Positions 38,335 to 46,085 of a stretch of 64,000 nucleotides of DNA are shown piece by piece. Position numbers and translations under genes: made by a program. The stretch is taken from assembly GCF_903652925.1 (NCBI RefSeq), contig NZ_CAHLAR010000002.1, positions 248,001 to 312,000 on the forward strand, given 5' to 3'. The notes under the pieces were generated by a model. The model worked only from the letters and a program-made list of their open reading frames with translations. It did no database searches and had not been told where the DNA came from. Positions within the stretch are counted from its first letter, which is position 1. Each line of letters begins with the position of its first letter. The DNA is from Achromobacter anxifer. GTDB lineage: Bacteria > Pseudomonadota > Gammaproteobacteria > Burkholderiales > Burkholderiaceae_B.

Positions 38335-39203
38335 TGGCTATCCTTCTGCGCGCCCGGTTGCGCGGACAGGGACTTGAGGGCGCGGATGTGGCGGGCGATC
38401 AGTTCGGATACGTCGGACCGGGCGTAGCTCCAGCAGTGGCCGCCGACCAGGCCCGCCGCTTCCTCCAGTGCCGCGTCGCGCACCGCCTCGCTCGCGTCCA
38501 GCCGCGCCATGGTGGCCCTGCTATCGCCTAGCGGCGGCTTCCACTCTTTCCCGCCTTGCCAGGTGTAGCCCCTCCGGGTCAGCGTTCGCACGGCGGCGGC
38601 CGCCTCGCTGGCCTGGGGCACGGCATAGAGCAGATCACCAACATTCGGCATTGATGCGGCCGGAATGAGCTTGACGGAGATAGAGCGCAGGTGTGGCACA
38701 GACACTTCGACCAGGGCCACCGCCTGCGCCTCCCCGGCTACAGGGACGCTTGCCGGCCGTGGCGTGAGGTACACCGGCAAAGACCAGGCGCGCCCTTCCT
38801 TGCTATCCCAGGTGATCGCTCTGGAAACGTCCCGCGCAATCTTGCCGGTTTCGGCATCAATGATCATGGGGTTGATATAGAACGCCGGCTCATCGGCTAC
38901 AGGGGCGCTTGCCAGGGCGCGACGTAGGACGTTGACCGACTCGCACGACCCGCGATCATCGCGATTGCAGCGGGCTATGAAGTCGTCCACCCAGTTCAGC
39001 GCATCCATGACCTCGGCTGAGGCTACAGGGGCGCGCAGCTTGGACAGCAGGGCGCGCAGCCTGTCGATTTCGTCGGCGGCTTCCCGCTCCATGCGAATGA
39101 CAGCCGGGTTTCCGTCTTCTGCGGCGTCAAGGTCCGCGTTCTCGCGCAGTCGCGCGGTGATATCGTCTTGCCCAGCCTGGGCGGCGGTGGTGTTGGTGCT
39201 CAT
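38331..39203 (-). CDS. Phage early-region hypothetical protein, 290 aa
   Basis: No family recognised. It starts MSTNTTAAQAGQDDITARLRENAD and has a heptad-rich segment EREAADEIDRLRALLSKLRA (about residues 40-60) that could be a coiled coil. The middle and C-terminal parts include a run of repeated Ala/Pro/Val spacer motifs (ASAPVA, ASVPVAGEA). Overlaps both neighbours by ATGA. Confidence 0.65.
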   Translation of the reverse strand: MSTNTTAAQAGQDDITARLRENADLDAAEDGNPAVIRMEREAADEIDRLRALLSKLRAPVASAEVMDALNWVDDFIARCNRDDRGSCESVNVLRRALASAPVADEPAFYINPMIIDAETGKIARDVSRAITWDSKEGRAWSLPVYLTPRPASVPVAGEAQAVALVEVSVPHLRSISVKLIPAASMPNVGDLLYAVPQASEAAAAVRTLTRRGYTWQGGKEWKPPLGDSRATMARLDASEAVRDAALEEAAGLVGGHCWSYARSDVSELIARHIRALKSLSAQPGAQKDSQ

Positions 39204-39814
39204 GCGGCTTTCCTTTTCTCTGTGTGGCACCGGCGCGCCAGCTCTACGAGCCACGCGGCCAATTGGGGGGGGGTATGCTCGCGCTCGGCATGGGTGACAA
39301 AAGGGCGCCATCCCAGATCGCCCCTTTGGAGGCGACGGCCGCCGTTGCCCTTGCGGGTGTCCTGGGCAATCACGTGGGTGCCAGAGCCCAGGGAGATGGG
39401 AGGCAAATCGGGGATATCGCTGGGTCGGCATCCGACGATGTACAGCAGGGTCTTCTTCTCTGCGCGGTGGCCCCACCAGTGCTGCGATATTCCCAGTGTC
39501 CAGCCGCCGTACTGATCGGCCGGGGCTCCAGGCGCTGGCAACTGCTGGTCTGCCCACAGCTTGGAACCGTTCGGGTGTTCCAGCACGCCGCCATACTGGC
39601 GCAGTTGTGCTACGGCCCATCGGGCAAGATCTTTCTCGTCGGGTCGTGGCTTAGCCATATGCGATAGGCGGCCCCATGCGCGGCACGGTGGGTGCGCGAC
39701 TACCGGCATGCCGCCCTGAAACGTCCTGGCGTCCCGGTCAGCGTCATACACGTCCACGCCGGGCAGCGTCTTGTAGGTGCTGTCCTGGCGGGCGAACAAG
39801 ACGGCAACGTCCAT
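39200..39814 (-). CDS. Phage protein with C5-methyltransferase-like motifs
   Basis: 204 residues. VVAHPPCRAWGRLSH contains a PPC motif like motif IV of cytosine-C5 methyltransferases, and GGVLEHPNGSKLW resembles the following ENP-type block. There is no obvious SAM motif FAG.GG at the N-terminus, which instead begins MDVAVLFARQDSTYKTLPGVDVYDADRDA. It may be a short or catalytically altered relative. GGAGG precedes the start. Part of the leftward early operon. Confidence 0.6.
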   Translation of the reverse strand: MDVAVLFARQDSTYKTLPGVDVYDADRDARTFQGGMPVVAHPPCRAWGRLSHMAKPRPDEKDLARWAVAQLRQYGGVLEHPNGSKLWADQQLPAPGAPADQYGGWTLGISQHWWGHRAEKKTLLYIVGCRPSDIPDLPPISLGSGTHVIAQDTRKGNGGRRLQRGDLGWRPFVTHAEREHTPPQLAAWLVELARRCHTEKRKAA

Positions 39815-39817
39815 GTT

Positions 39818-40345
39818 TCACCCCTCCTGCTGCTGAGAGGCTGCAATCTCATCCAGCAGATCGTCAGCTTGTCGGCTGTTCGACTCGCACTGGCCACAAC
39901 TGCTCCAGTAGTCCGGCTTCTCGGGCTTTTGCTGCGCAACCTCGCGCACGAATTCCAGCATCCGCGCATCGCCAGCAGCTTGAGCGGGGCGCTCGGGGCG
40001 GGCAGGCGGGTAAGCTTCGGCGGTCATCGCCTGTTCGAGGGCGGCGCGCAGGTTTTCATTCCAGTTTTCGCCAATCACGCGTTGGCGGGGCCGCTGCATG
40101 AAGTGCGACACGATCTCGATGCCGATGCTGTAGTCGTCCCCGTTGGAGTGGCTGATGAAGCGGACGTCCCAGCATGCGCTCTGGATGGCGTCGAGCAGTT
40201 CGCTATCGCGCTTCCAGCGTGCGATCTGCTTTTCATCGGTGGTGGGCTGGTTGGGCGCGAAATCGCTATCAGGGGCTCCGATGGCTGCGCCCATGAAACT
40301 GCTGAGCGCCTGATCGGCGCTGGTTTGGGATTCGGGGGCGCTCAT
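39818..40345 (-). CDS. Phage early-region hypothetical protein, 175 aa
   Basis: Not recognised. Mixed helical protein with a CGQCESNSRQADDLLDEIA C-terminus containing a CxxC pair. Start overlaps the upstream stop (ATGA), and the next gene begins 3 bases after its stop, so it is firmly within the operon. Confidence 0.6.
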   Translation of the reverse strand: MSAPESQTSADQALSSFMGAAIGAPDSDFAPNQPTTDEKQIARWKRDSELLDAIQSACWDVRFISHSNGDDYSIGIEIVSHFMQRPRQRVIGENWNENLRAALEQAMTAEAYPPARPERPAQAAGDARMLEFVREVAQQKPEKPDYWSSCGQCESNSRQADDLLDEIAASQQQEG

Positions 40346-41019
40346 GCTGTGACTTCCTCTTTGCTGCGGTCGTAGAGTTCAATGCCCCAGGCAAGGGCGA
40401 AGCAGCACCACCGGAACCGGCGCGTGTAGTCGTTGAAGTTGTGTTCCCAGAGATCGTCAAAGAACCAGGTACGGCCAGGGCCCTGGGTATAGCGGGACGG
40501 GGTCCAATTGAAGTCGTTTGCAGCGGTGCAAGCGTAATGCTCCCCCTCGTCGATCCTATCCAGGACTTCGCTGTCTACAGCCTCCCAGAGTTCGCGCCGT
40601 TCATCCTTGGTCAACAGCCTGCGCGCATCGCCTCGGATCCAGTTCAGCCGATACTCTTCTATGACCCTGCGGAAATTTGCCGGGTCGAATTCTTCGGCAG
40701 CGCCGCCGCGCCGACTGCCGTTGACGGCCTCAAGCTTCTCGGACCAGTACGACAGATTGACCGCCAGTCGGCGGCCGCGCTGCGCATATTCTCGATCTGT
40801 GCGGAAGAACTCGAACATGTCAGCCAGGCGCGTAAACACATAGGTGCCCATGTCGCCCGTGTAGCAGAGGTATCCCGGCCAGGTGATCAGATCGAAGTGC
40901 ATGCACATCGTGCCGGGCTCGCGGAATCGGATGTGGCGGTACACGCCTTCATCCCACATGACTTCCATGACGTGGTCGGCCACGTCGCGCAGGAATTCGT
41001 TTTCGGTAAGGGCGCTCAT
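40342..41019 (-). CDS. Phage early-region hypothetical protein, 225 aa
   Basis: Not recognised. Aromatic-rich (MEVMWDEGVYRHIRFREPG, LITWPGYLCYTGDMG, RCCFALAWGIELYD). The C-terminal DFNWTPSRYTQGPGRTWFFDDLW region is distinctive. ATGA overlaps on both sides tie it to the ParB-like gene and the next. Confidence 0.6.
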   Translation of the reverse strand: MSALTENEFLRDVADHVMEVMWDEGVYRHIRFREPGTMCMHFDLITWPGYLCYTGDMGTYVFTRLADMFEFFRTDREYAQRGRRLAVNLSYWSEKLEAVNGSRRGGAAEEFDPANFRRVIEEYRLNWIRGDARRLLTKDERRELWEAVDSEVLDRIDEGEHYACTAANDFNWTPSRYTQGPGRTWFFDDLWEHNFNDYTRRFRWCCFALAWGIELYDRSKEEVTA

Positions 41020-41810
41020 GCGGTGGCTCCTTGTTCGTCGCCCAGCACCCAGCGAAGGGCGGCGGCGTAATCGCCTTGGGCCTGGTCCAGGGCGGCCAGG
41101 ATCTGCTTGCGGGACTTCACGCGGGGGCGCTCGCCCATGACGGCAGCCTGCTTGCGGCTGCGTTCGTGGGGCCTGGCGTCTTTGCCGGCCTCGACGAGTT
41201 CGGCCACCTTGGCGCGCTGCTCCTCGGGGTTGAGCCTCGCCAGGGCCTTGGCGTGCGTCAGCGTGATCTGCCCGGCTTCGACAGCGGTCTGCACGGCCTT
41301 GGGGCTATCCAGGAGGGCTAGGGTGTCGCGAACCGTGGTGAGGGTGCAGTTGTAGATGACAGCGATTTGATCCTCGCCCTTTCCAAGGGCCAAGTGGCGG
41401 CGCATTTTCTCGGCGCGGCCCAGCGGGCTGTCGGCGGTGCGGGCTTCGTTCTCGCTGGCGATGGCATCCAGGGCATCGTGGCGCTTGCCCGTGTAGACCA
41501 CGCCGGGTATCAGCCTCGGGGATACGCCACGCTCCACGCGCCACTGATTGGCCAGAAGGGTGGACTTGACGCGCTGGCGTCCGAAAACAACTTCGGTTTC
41601 ACCAGTTTCCGGGTTCTTGGATACGCCGATGGGTTCCAGCACGCCCTGATAGTCGATATTGCGGGCCAGTGCCTCGTCCACCGGTAGATGCACGCGCGGG
41701 TCATAGAGCGGGCTGGATTCGTCGGTGACGAGGGTGAGCTTGGCCGGATCGAAGTTGAGTAGGTTGCTTTGACCGTCCGCGCCGTAAACATCTTTCGATT
41801 TTTTTGCCAT
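41016..41810 (-). CDS. ParB-like nuclease-domain protein
   Basis: 264 residues from the Met at 41810. The ParB/Srx fold: DPRVHLPVDEALARNIDYQGVLEPIGVSKN, then EVVFGRQRVKSTLLA and a helix-turn-helix region IAVIYNCTLTTVRDTLALLDSPKAVQTAVEAG. Phage versions may act on DNA modification, gene regulation or nuclease functions rather than partition; no ParA is nearby. It is the first gene of the leftward early operon, so it sits closest to that promoter. Confidence 0.82.
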   Translation of the reverse strand: MAKKSKDVYGADGQSNLLNFDPAKLTLVTDESSPLYDPRVHLPVDEALARNIDYQGVLEPIGVSKNPETGETEVVFGRQRVKSTLLANQWRVERGVSPRLIPGVVYTGKRHDALDAIASENEARTADSPLGRAEKMRRHLALGKGEDQIAVIYNCTLTTVRDTLALLDSPKAVQTAVEAGQITLTHAKALARLNPEEQRAKVAELVEAGKDARPHERSRKQAAVMGERPRVKSRKQILAALDQAQGDYAAALRWVLGDEQGATA

Positions 41811-41923
41811 GGTCTGTTTAGATTGAAATGAGTGAGCGAGGGGCGCCGGCTGGCCTAGTGGGTCGGCTGACACCTTGGAATGGTTGGGATACGATTGCGC
41901 CGATCCAAATGTGAGAGGCAGCA

Positions 41924-42631
41924 ATGGAGAAAACTGAAATTCGATGTGGCACCGCTGTGTTGGTGATTGGGGCCATCGTCTTCTTGGCTTTGCTCGCGAT
42001 CAATTGGCCTGATAACCCGCCAGATTGGGCCGCTTGGGCTGGCTTCATTCAGGCTTTCGGCACCGTCCTAGCAATCTGGTGGACATACAGAACCACTCGG
42101 GACCAGTTCGAAGCGGAACGTCAGGAACGCGATGCAGAGAGGGCGGAAAGCAAACGCCTACGGGAAGCTGAGGCAACGCGGCAATTGGAAATGCAGATGG
42201 AGTCGATCCGGGCAATCGTGATCGACGCTCTCGAGGCATTGCTGGAGTTTCAAAACTACGTTGCGAAACTCCCCAATTTGGATCGATTTGAGAAATCGCC
42301 AGCTAGATTAGATGATGCGCAGTACGCATTGCGCAGTCTGTTGGCCCGTGATCTCCCTCCGGGTGTCGCTGTTCAAATCGTGGCGCTACAGCAGTCGATT
42401 GGTCGGTGTTTACGCGATTGCCAGCAATGGTTTCGCAGAGAGCAAGAGATCGATCCAGCCCCCACTTGGTATCGCTGCCTAGAAGCCTTTAAATGTGCAG
42501 TGAAGCTGGAGGGGGTCAGGGATGCATGGGAACATCGTCAGGACCAAGCGACGTTTCGCGCCGTCTTTGTCCATCCGGAAACGTTCGAAGGGACTGACCC
42601 GTTGGACTTCCAATCGTTGGCGGTTCTATAA
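41924..42631 (+). CDS. Membrane protein with two helices and a coiled coil (accessory gene)
   Basis: 235 residues. Two membrane helices lie within the first 55 residues (AVLVIGAIVFLALLAI and FIQAFGTVLAIWWTY), then a charged coiled coil (RDQFEAERQERDAERAESKR onward) and a soluble helical C-terminus. No known family. It runs against the leftward operon from a 113-base divergent spacer. Its base composition is lower in GC than its neighbours, typical of a phage accessory gene. Compare the protein at 45000, which has the same layout. Confidence 0.65.
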   Translation: MEKTEIRCGTAVLVIGAIVFLALLAINWPDNPPDWAAWAGFIQAFGTVLAIWWTYRTTRDQFEAERQERDAERAESKRLREAEATRQLEMQMESIRAIVIDALEALLEFQNYVAKLPNLDRFEKSPARLDDAQYALRSLLARDLPPGVAVQIVALQQSIGRCLRDCQQWFRREQEIDPAPTWYRCLEAFKCAVKLEGVRDAWEHRQDQATFRAVFVHPETFEGTDPLDFQSLAVL

Positions 42632-42701
42632 GCATTATTCGTCCCCAACGCCGTGGGATGCTCACACTGAATTTTCAGTTTGCAGTGAGAGGCGTTGCTG
42701 C

Positions 42702-42935
42702 TCATAGAACGAAGCGAAGCAGCCAACCCAGGGCCTGTGGGCCGAACAGAAGGAACGCGGCGAATACGAGAGCGCCAGGCCATGCCCACCACGGGATATC
42801 CGCGTCCTTGCTCCAGTTGCCGCGGCCGGCGTGGTCGCGTGGCGCGATCAAGTTGCCCAGCTTGCGGCCAACCTTTGCGATGGCGTGCAGGGGGCGGATG
42901 CGCACCGGGGGCGCGCTTGCGCTGATGGTGTTCAT
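42702..42935 (-). CDS. Small membrane protein, 77 aa
   Basis: MNTISASAPPVRIRPLHAIA begins a basic N-terminus, and PWWAWPGALVFAAFLLFGP plus LGWLLRFVL make one or two membrane helices at the C-terminus. GGAG 7 bases before the start lies inside the end of the overlapping upstream 42-codon gene. Function unknown; the position after another tiny membrane gene suggests a two-protein unit. Confidence 0.55.
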   Translation of the reverse strand: MNTISASAPPVRIRPLHAIAKVGRKLGNLIAPRDHAGRGNWSKDADIPWWAWPGALVFAAFLLFGPQALGWLLRFVL

Positions 42936-43060
42936 GTGGGGCTCCAGGGATCGGCCGCGACATAGCGGCGGGTGAAGTAGTTGCCGATGGGGACCAGCAC
43001 CACGGCCGCGAGGGCGAGCAGCGCCAGGCCCCACCAGATGGCGGGGATAGTTGAGGGCAT
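42932..43060 (-). CDS. Very small membrane protein, 42 aa
   Basis: A frame starting MPSTIPAIWWGLALLALAAV with one clear membrane helix and the tail NYFTRRYVAADPWSPT. Its stop overlaps the start of the next small membrane gene (ATGA). No strong ribosome site is seen before the ATG, which lowers confidence. Copy A of the hairpin repeat ends up 33 bases upstream of its start. Confidence 0.5.
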   Translation of the reverse strand: MPSTIPAIWWGLALLALAAVVLVPIGNYFTRRYVAADPWSPT

Positions 43061-43092
43061 GGAGATTTGCGCGGTGTGCGCGGTGGTGGGTG

Positions 43093-43182
43093 GGCTTCGG
43101 GGAGCGGGCCGGTAGCCGGTGAATTCCTGAAAGTCACTTTCAGCGCCGGTGACGTCGCAGCGCCGGCCCGCTCTCTGAAGCC
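43093..43182. repeat. Structured repeat, copy A (20-bp arms, 18 of 20 paired)
   Basis: Left arm 43093-43112 (GGCTTCGGGGAGCGGGCCGG) and right arm 43163-43182 pair at 18 of 20 positions. The loop contains the perfect odd palindrome TGAAAGTCACTTTCA followed by GCGCCGGTGACGT. A second copy at 44661 has the same organisation. Lies between two divergent genes, a tiny membrane protein and the cold-shock gene. Confidence 0.85.
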
Positions 43183-43293
43183 ACGAAGAATGGGATTCAG
43201 GGAGTGTGTTAATTCGTAACAGCTATATCTTTGTTGCGGCTAATCATTGATAGTGGCCGCGGGAACATTTTCCCTGCAAATCTAGGACTTACA

Positions 43294-43503
43294 TTGAAGA
43301 TTGAAACTGGTATCGTGAAGTGGTTTAACAACGACAAGGGCTTCGGCTTTATCATGCCGGAGCTGGGTGGCAAAGACCTCTTCGCCCATTTCTCTGAAAT
43401 TCAGGGTGATGGCCACAAATCTCTGGAAGAGAACCAGCGCGTCTCCTTCGTGGCCGGTCAAGGGCAAAAAGGCCCCACGGCGACGATGATCAAAGCGATT
43501 TAA
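43294..43503 (+). CDS. Phage-borne cold-shock protein, copy 1
   Basis: 69 residues if the TTG at 43294 is used, the normal CspA length; AGGA lies 7 bases before it. No ATG is available near the domain start, and where the paralogue at 53368 has Met the sequence here is [16 protein letters not shown]1 is KGFGFI and RNP2 is LFAHF. Single-domain RNA/DNA chaperone. The 3' side carries two hairpins. A longer start at 43231 would add 21 residues of poor coding look. Confidence 0.85.
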   Translation: MKIETGIVKWFNNDKGFGFIMPELGGKDLFAHFSEIQGDGHKSLEENQRVSFVAGQGQKGPTATMIKAI

Positions 43504-43508
43504 TTCGG

Positions 43509-43530
43509 CAGCTTGCCCTAAGGCAAGCTG
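43509..43530 (+). terminator. Hairpin after cold-shock gene 1
   Basis: A perfect 9-bp stem CAGCTTGCC / GGCAAGCTG with CTAA loop, 5 bases after the stop. No T-run follows, so it is as likely a 3' stabilising structure. Confidence 0.6.
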
Positions 43531-43543
43531 CTTGCGGTACAGG

Positions 43544-43574
43544 GGCTGGATCCATTGAAACAGTGGATCCGGCC
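43544..43574 (+). terminator. Second hairpin after cold-shock gene 1
   Basis: Arms GGCTGGATCCA and TGGATCCGGCC pair at 10 of 11 positions around TTGAAACAG, followed by a CTTTGGTTTTG stretch. Together with the previous hairpin it makes an unusually structured 3' end. The remaining bases to 43858 hold no supported gene. Confidence 0.5.
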
Positions 43575-43858
43575 CTTTGGTTTTGTGGGCAACAGGTTGC
43601 ATTGGGCCGATGCCCCGTTGCCCGCTTTTGAATCGAAGCGGCTTGCTGAAAGGTTGAAGGGGCTTTCTGCTCCAGCACTTCTTGGTGGAGGTCGCTTTTT
43701 TTGCATTCTCATCGGCATCCGTTTGGAAATTCGATAGTGGTTCAACGAAGCTTGACCCACCGTTCTCGCTTCCATGTAAGACGTTGTCTTCTGCCGCCAA
43801 GTTTGTATTCCTGTCCAAGTCACGTAAGGTAGCCTACTTATCTTGACATGGAGAAGAA

Positions 43859-44626
43859 ATGCCAAATAGGTACGGAAAACTCGCTTCCTGGATCTACCAC
43901 CTAGATAAGCCCATTGGCCACTCATTCGGCGATCTGGAATTTTATCGGCAGCGCCTGACTGGATGTGATGGCCCGATCTTGGAACCTGCGGTCGGCAATG
44001 GCCGGATCTTCATACCGATGCTTGAGATGGGGCTAGCGATTGAAGGTTTCGACGCGTCGCAAGACATGCTCGACCACTGTAGGCAGGAGTGCCTAAGTAG
44101 AGGTCTTGCTCCCGCGCTGACCTGTCAAACATTCGAACAATTTAGCTACGGTCGACGCTTCGCATGCATTGTCATGCCGGCCGGGTCGCTGCAGTTGATT
44201 ACAGAGACCGCTTCGGCAATGGCCGTGCTCAAGCGGTTTTGGGATCATCTACTGCCCGGTGGCAGGCTGATCGTAGATATTGATTCCATCGAGAGCCTCA
44301 TTGGAGAGGCGAGCTCCGTGCGCAGTTGGGTGGTGGATGGCAGCGACTTGCTGACGCTGACCAGTCATCGGGCCGAGATTGATTACATCAAACAAACAAC
44401 CCTTGATCATCTGCGCTACGAACACTGGCGGGATGGGGCGTTACTGTCGACAGAGCTTGACCTATTCCATTTGCGCTGGTGGGGTGTCGAGGAGTTGGCT
44501 CTCGCATTGCGGGAAACTGGATTTGTAGATGTGGTCGTGTCGGGTGACTACCAGCATGGACGCTATCCCCGCAACGGCGCCCGCATCATCAGCCTTGAGG
44601 CGAGCCGCCCGAGTAGGTGTATTTGA
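43859..44626 (+). CDS. Class I SAM-dependent methyltransferase (accessory gene)
   Basis: 255 residues. Motif I is ILEPAVGNGRIFIPMLEMG (about residues 40-58), followed by EGFDASQDMLDHC (motif II acidic residue) and an HLLPGGRLIVDID strand. The C-terminus (DVVVSGDYQHGRYPRNGARI) is conserved in small-molecule methyltransferases. GGAG lies before the start. Lower GC than the flanking phage genes. Substrate unknown; host-derived cargo or anti-restriction roles are only guesses. Confidence 0.78.
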   Translation: MPNRYGKLASWIYHLDKPIGHSFGDLEFYRQRLTGCDGPILEPAVGNGRIFIPMLEMGLAIEGFDASQDMLDHCRQECLSRGLAPALTCQTFEQFSYGRRFACIVMPAGSLQLITETASAMAVLKRFWDHLLPGGRLIVDIDSIESLIGEASSVRSWVVDGSDLLTLTSHRAEIDYIKQTTLDHLRYEHWRDGALLSTELDLFHLRWWGVEELALALRETGFVDVVVSGDYQHGRYPRNGARIISLEASRPSRCI

Positions 44627-44660
44627 CCTAACCGAGCGTTCTGCACGGTGTGTGGTTGTG

Positions 44661-44757
44661 GGCTTCGGAGAGCAGGCCGGAGGCCCGATCATCGCTTCAC
44701 GTTGGAAAGTCACTTTTGCGCCGGTGACGTAGCGGCGCCGGCCTGCTCTCCGAAGCC
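44661..44757. repeat. Structured repeat, copy B (perfect 20-bp arms)
   Basis: Left arm 44661-44680 (GGCTTCGGAGAGCAGGCCGG) pairs perfectly with right arm 44738-44757. The 57-base loop holds GGAAAGTCACTTTTGCGCCGG followed by TGACGT, matching copy A. Where A has a G-C pair in the stem (GCGGGC/GCCCGC), B has A-T (GCAGGC/GCCTGC), a compensatory change. It starts 34 bases after the methyltransferase stop and lies 31 bases past the stop of the minus-strand 25-residue peptide gene. Confidence 0.9.
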
Positions 44758-44788
44758 GGCCCGACGAGCGGGGCAGGGTGGGGAGGTC

Positions 44789-44866
44789 TTAAAGGTCGCC
44801 GTTGCGGTCCAGCACGTTGATGATGGACAGGACGATATCGAACAGGTCTTCAAAGAACTTGAGCAT
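44789..44866 (-). CDS. 25-residue amphipathic acidic peptide
   Basis: Frame ATG to TAA coding MLKFFEDLFDIVLSIINVLD and then RNGDL. A GGAG sits 7 bases before the ATG. The peptide is a single amphipathic helix with large hydrophobic residues on one face and net negative charge; it resembles in form, not in sequence, small membrane-active peptides such as TisB or the phenol-soluble modulins. The hairpin repeat copy B lies just downstream. Nothing else supports expression. Confidence 0.5.
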   Translation of the reverse strand: MLKFFEDLFDIVLSIINVLDRNGDL

Positions 44867-44999
44867 GGATTTCTCCGGGAAGGGAAAGGGGAATCAGGAC
44901 AGCGCCGCCCGGTAACCCGCACGCGAGGTATAAGGAGATGCTGTTGTGAATTGCTAGGTCGGACTGCTCTAACTAGAATCCGCTCACTTGGAGGGATAT

Positions 45000-45680
45000 A
45001 TGAGCAAGAAACTCACGCTTATCGGCATAGTCATTACCCTGGTCTATCTCATAACAGCAGCCTTGCTGGGATGGGGGCAATGGGACAAGTTCTCAGAAAT
45101 GAAGCCCAATGAAGTGGGTGACTTTTTGGCCGGAGTTGTCGGCCCCTTGGCGCTGCTGTGGTTGATTTTGGGATACTTTCAACAAGGTGAGGAACTCAGG
45201 AACAGCGCCAATGCCCTGAACTTGCAGGCCCAGGAACTAAGAAACTCGGTCGAACAGCAAAGTAAGCTCGTAACAACGGCCGAGAAGCAGCTTGCAGCCG
45301 AGCGCGAGGCCAGGGCATCAGAAAACGAGCGGCACCGGCGAGACCGAATGGCAGACATTCGGCTTACAGCAACAGTCGTCAGAAGAATGCAGGGGACGTC
45401 AACAGCTAAATTCACCATGTCAAATCTTGGATATGCCGCTACCGATGTGGTGTTCATTGGGCCTGACAAGGTGCCTGCCCTAGCCGCGAAATCGTTCCCA
45501 ATTCTTAAGCGCGATGCCGACCAACAATTCGACTTATATTTCGACAATCAGCATATTGGTACACATCCTTTTTCGATTAGATTCCGAAACGGGCTTGGCG
45601 AGGAAGAGACATGTGCTTACTCACTGAATATTCAACAGGGACAAAACGGGCCCGAAATCATCGTGCTTGTTGCGTCTTAG
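45000..45680 (+). CDS. Membrane protein with two helices and a coiled coil, second example
   Basis: 226 residues. GGAGGG 4 bases before ATG 45000. Helices LTLIGIVITLVYLITAALLG and FLAGVVGPLALLWLILGYF, then a coiled coil starting QQGEELRNSANALNLQAQEL and extending to about residue 120. The C-terminal ~110 residues are beta-rich (SNLGYAATDVVFIGPD, THPFSIRFRNGLGEE). The GYFQQGEEL junction occurs in many unannotated bacterial membrane proteins. Function unknown; an accessory role such as superinfection exclusion is speculation. Confidence 0.7.
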   Translation: MSKKLTLIGIVITLVYLITAALLGWGQWDKFSEMKPNEVGDFLAGVVGPLALLWLILGYFQQGEELRNSANALNLQAQELRNSVEQQSKLVTTAEKQLAAEREARASENERHRRDRMADIRLTATVVRRMQGTSTAKFTMSNLGYAATDVVFIGPDKVPALAAKSFPILKRDADQQFDLYFDNQHIGTHPFSIRFRNGLGEEETCAYSLNIQQGQNGPEIIVLVAS

Positions 45681-45755
45681 CTCCGCGATTAGCGGCTCCT
45701 CGGAGCCTCAGCCAGGCAGCGAAATCGCCCCTTTCCCTACAGGTTGGCTTCGGTA

Positions 45756-45804
45756 AGCGCTGACTCGCAGCGCTGGCCGAAACCGCCTGGTCGAGTACCA
45801 GGCG
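45756..45804 (+). terminator. Tandem hairpins downstream of the membrane protein gene
   Basis: A 7-bp stem AGCGCTG / CAGCGCT with loop ACTCG at 45756-45774, then an 8-bp stem CGCCTGGT / ACCAGGCG with loop CGAGT at 45784-45804, followed by TTTCTCT. The second is a plausible terminator. The 405-base gap 45681-46085 otherwise holds no gene; at its right end are repressor-site-like half sites GGTAAAC (45970) and AGTAAAC (45992). Confidence 0.5.
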
Positions 45805-46037
45805 TTTCTCTGCCGTCTATCCGGCCTGTCTCCCCTCTAAGCGTTCCGCTTGCATTGGCTGCTGCGCTGACGCCCGGTTGCTGTTTCGCGCCACCTACGT
45901 GGAACTGGGCGCGCCCGCGCGCGGCCCCGGTATGGGGCGGCGGTGGGGTCTGACTGGTTTTTAAAGAGCGGTAAACAAACGTTGATGAAATAGTAAACAC
46001 TAGTTTTTGTTTGGTCAACAATTGTTGGTTTTGAGGG

Positions 46038-46063
46038 AAAAAAAAGCCACCCCCTCGGGTGGC
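46038..46063 (-). terminator. Rho-independent terminator of the repressor gene
   Basis: On the minus strand the stem GCCACCC / GGGTGGC with a 4-base loop is followed by eight Ts. It lies 22 bases beyond the repressor stop. Confidence 0.88.
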
Positions 46064-46085
46064 TGCGTTGCGAGTGATCTAGCTT

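Noticed and set aside
43282-43818. 178-codon minus-strand frame over the first cold-shock gene and its 3' region
   Set aside because: Antisense of a conserved gene and its hairpins; no ribosome site and no recognised family.
45737-46021. 94-codon minus-strand frame past the repressor terminator
   Set aside because: Begins at TTG without a ribosome site and overlaps predicted hairpins and the terminator region.
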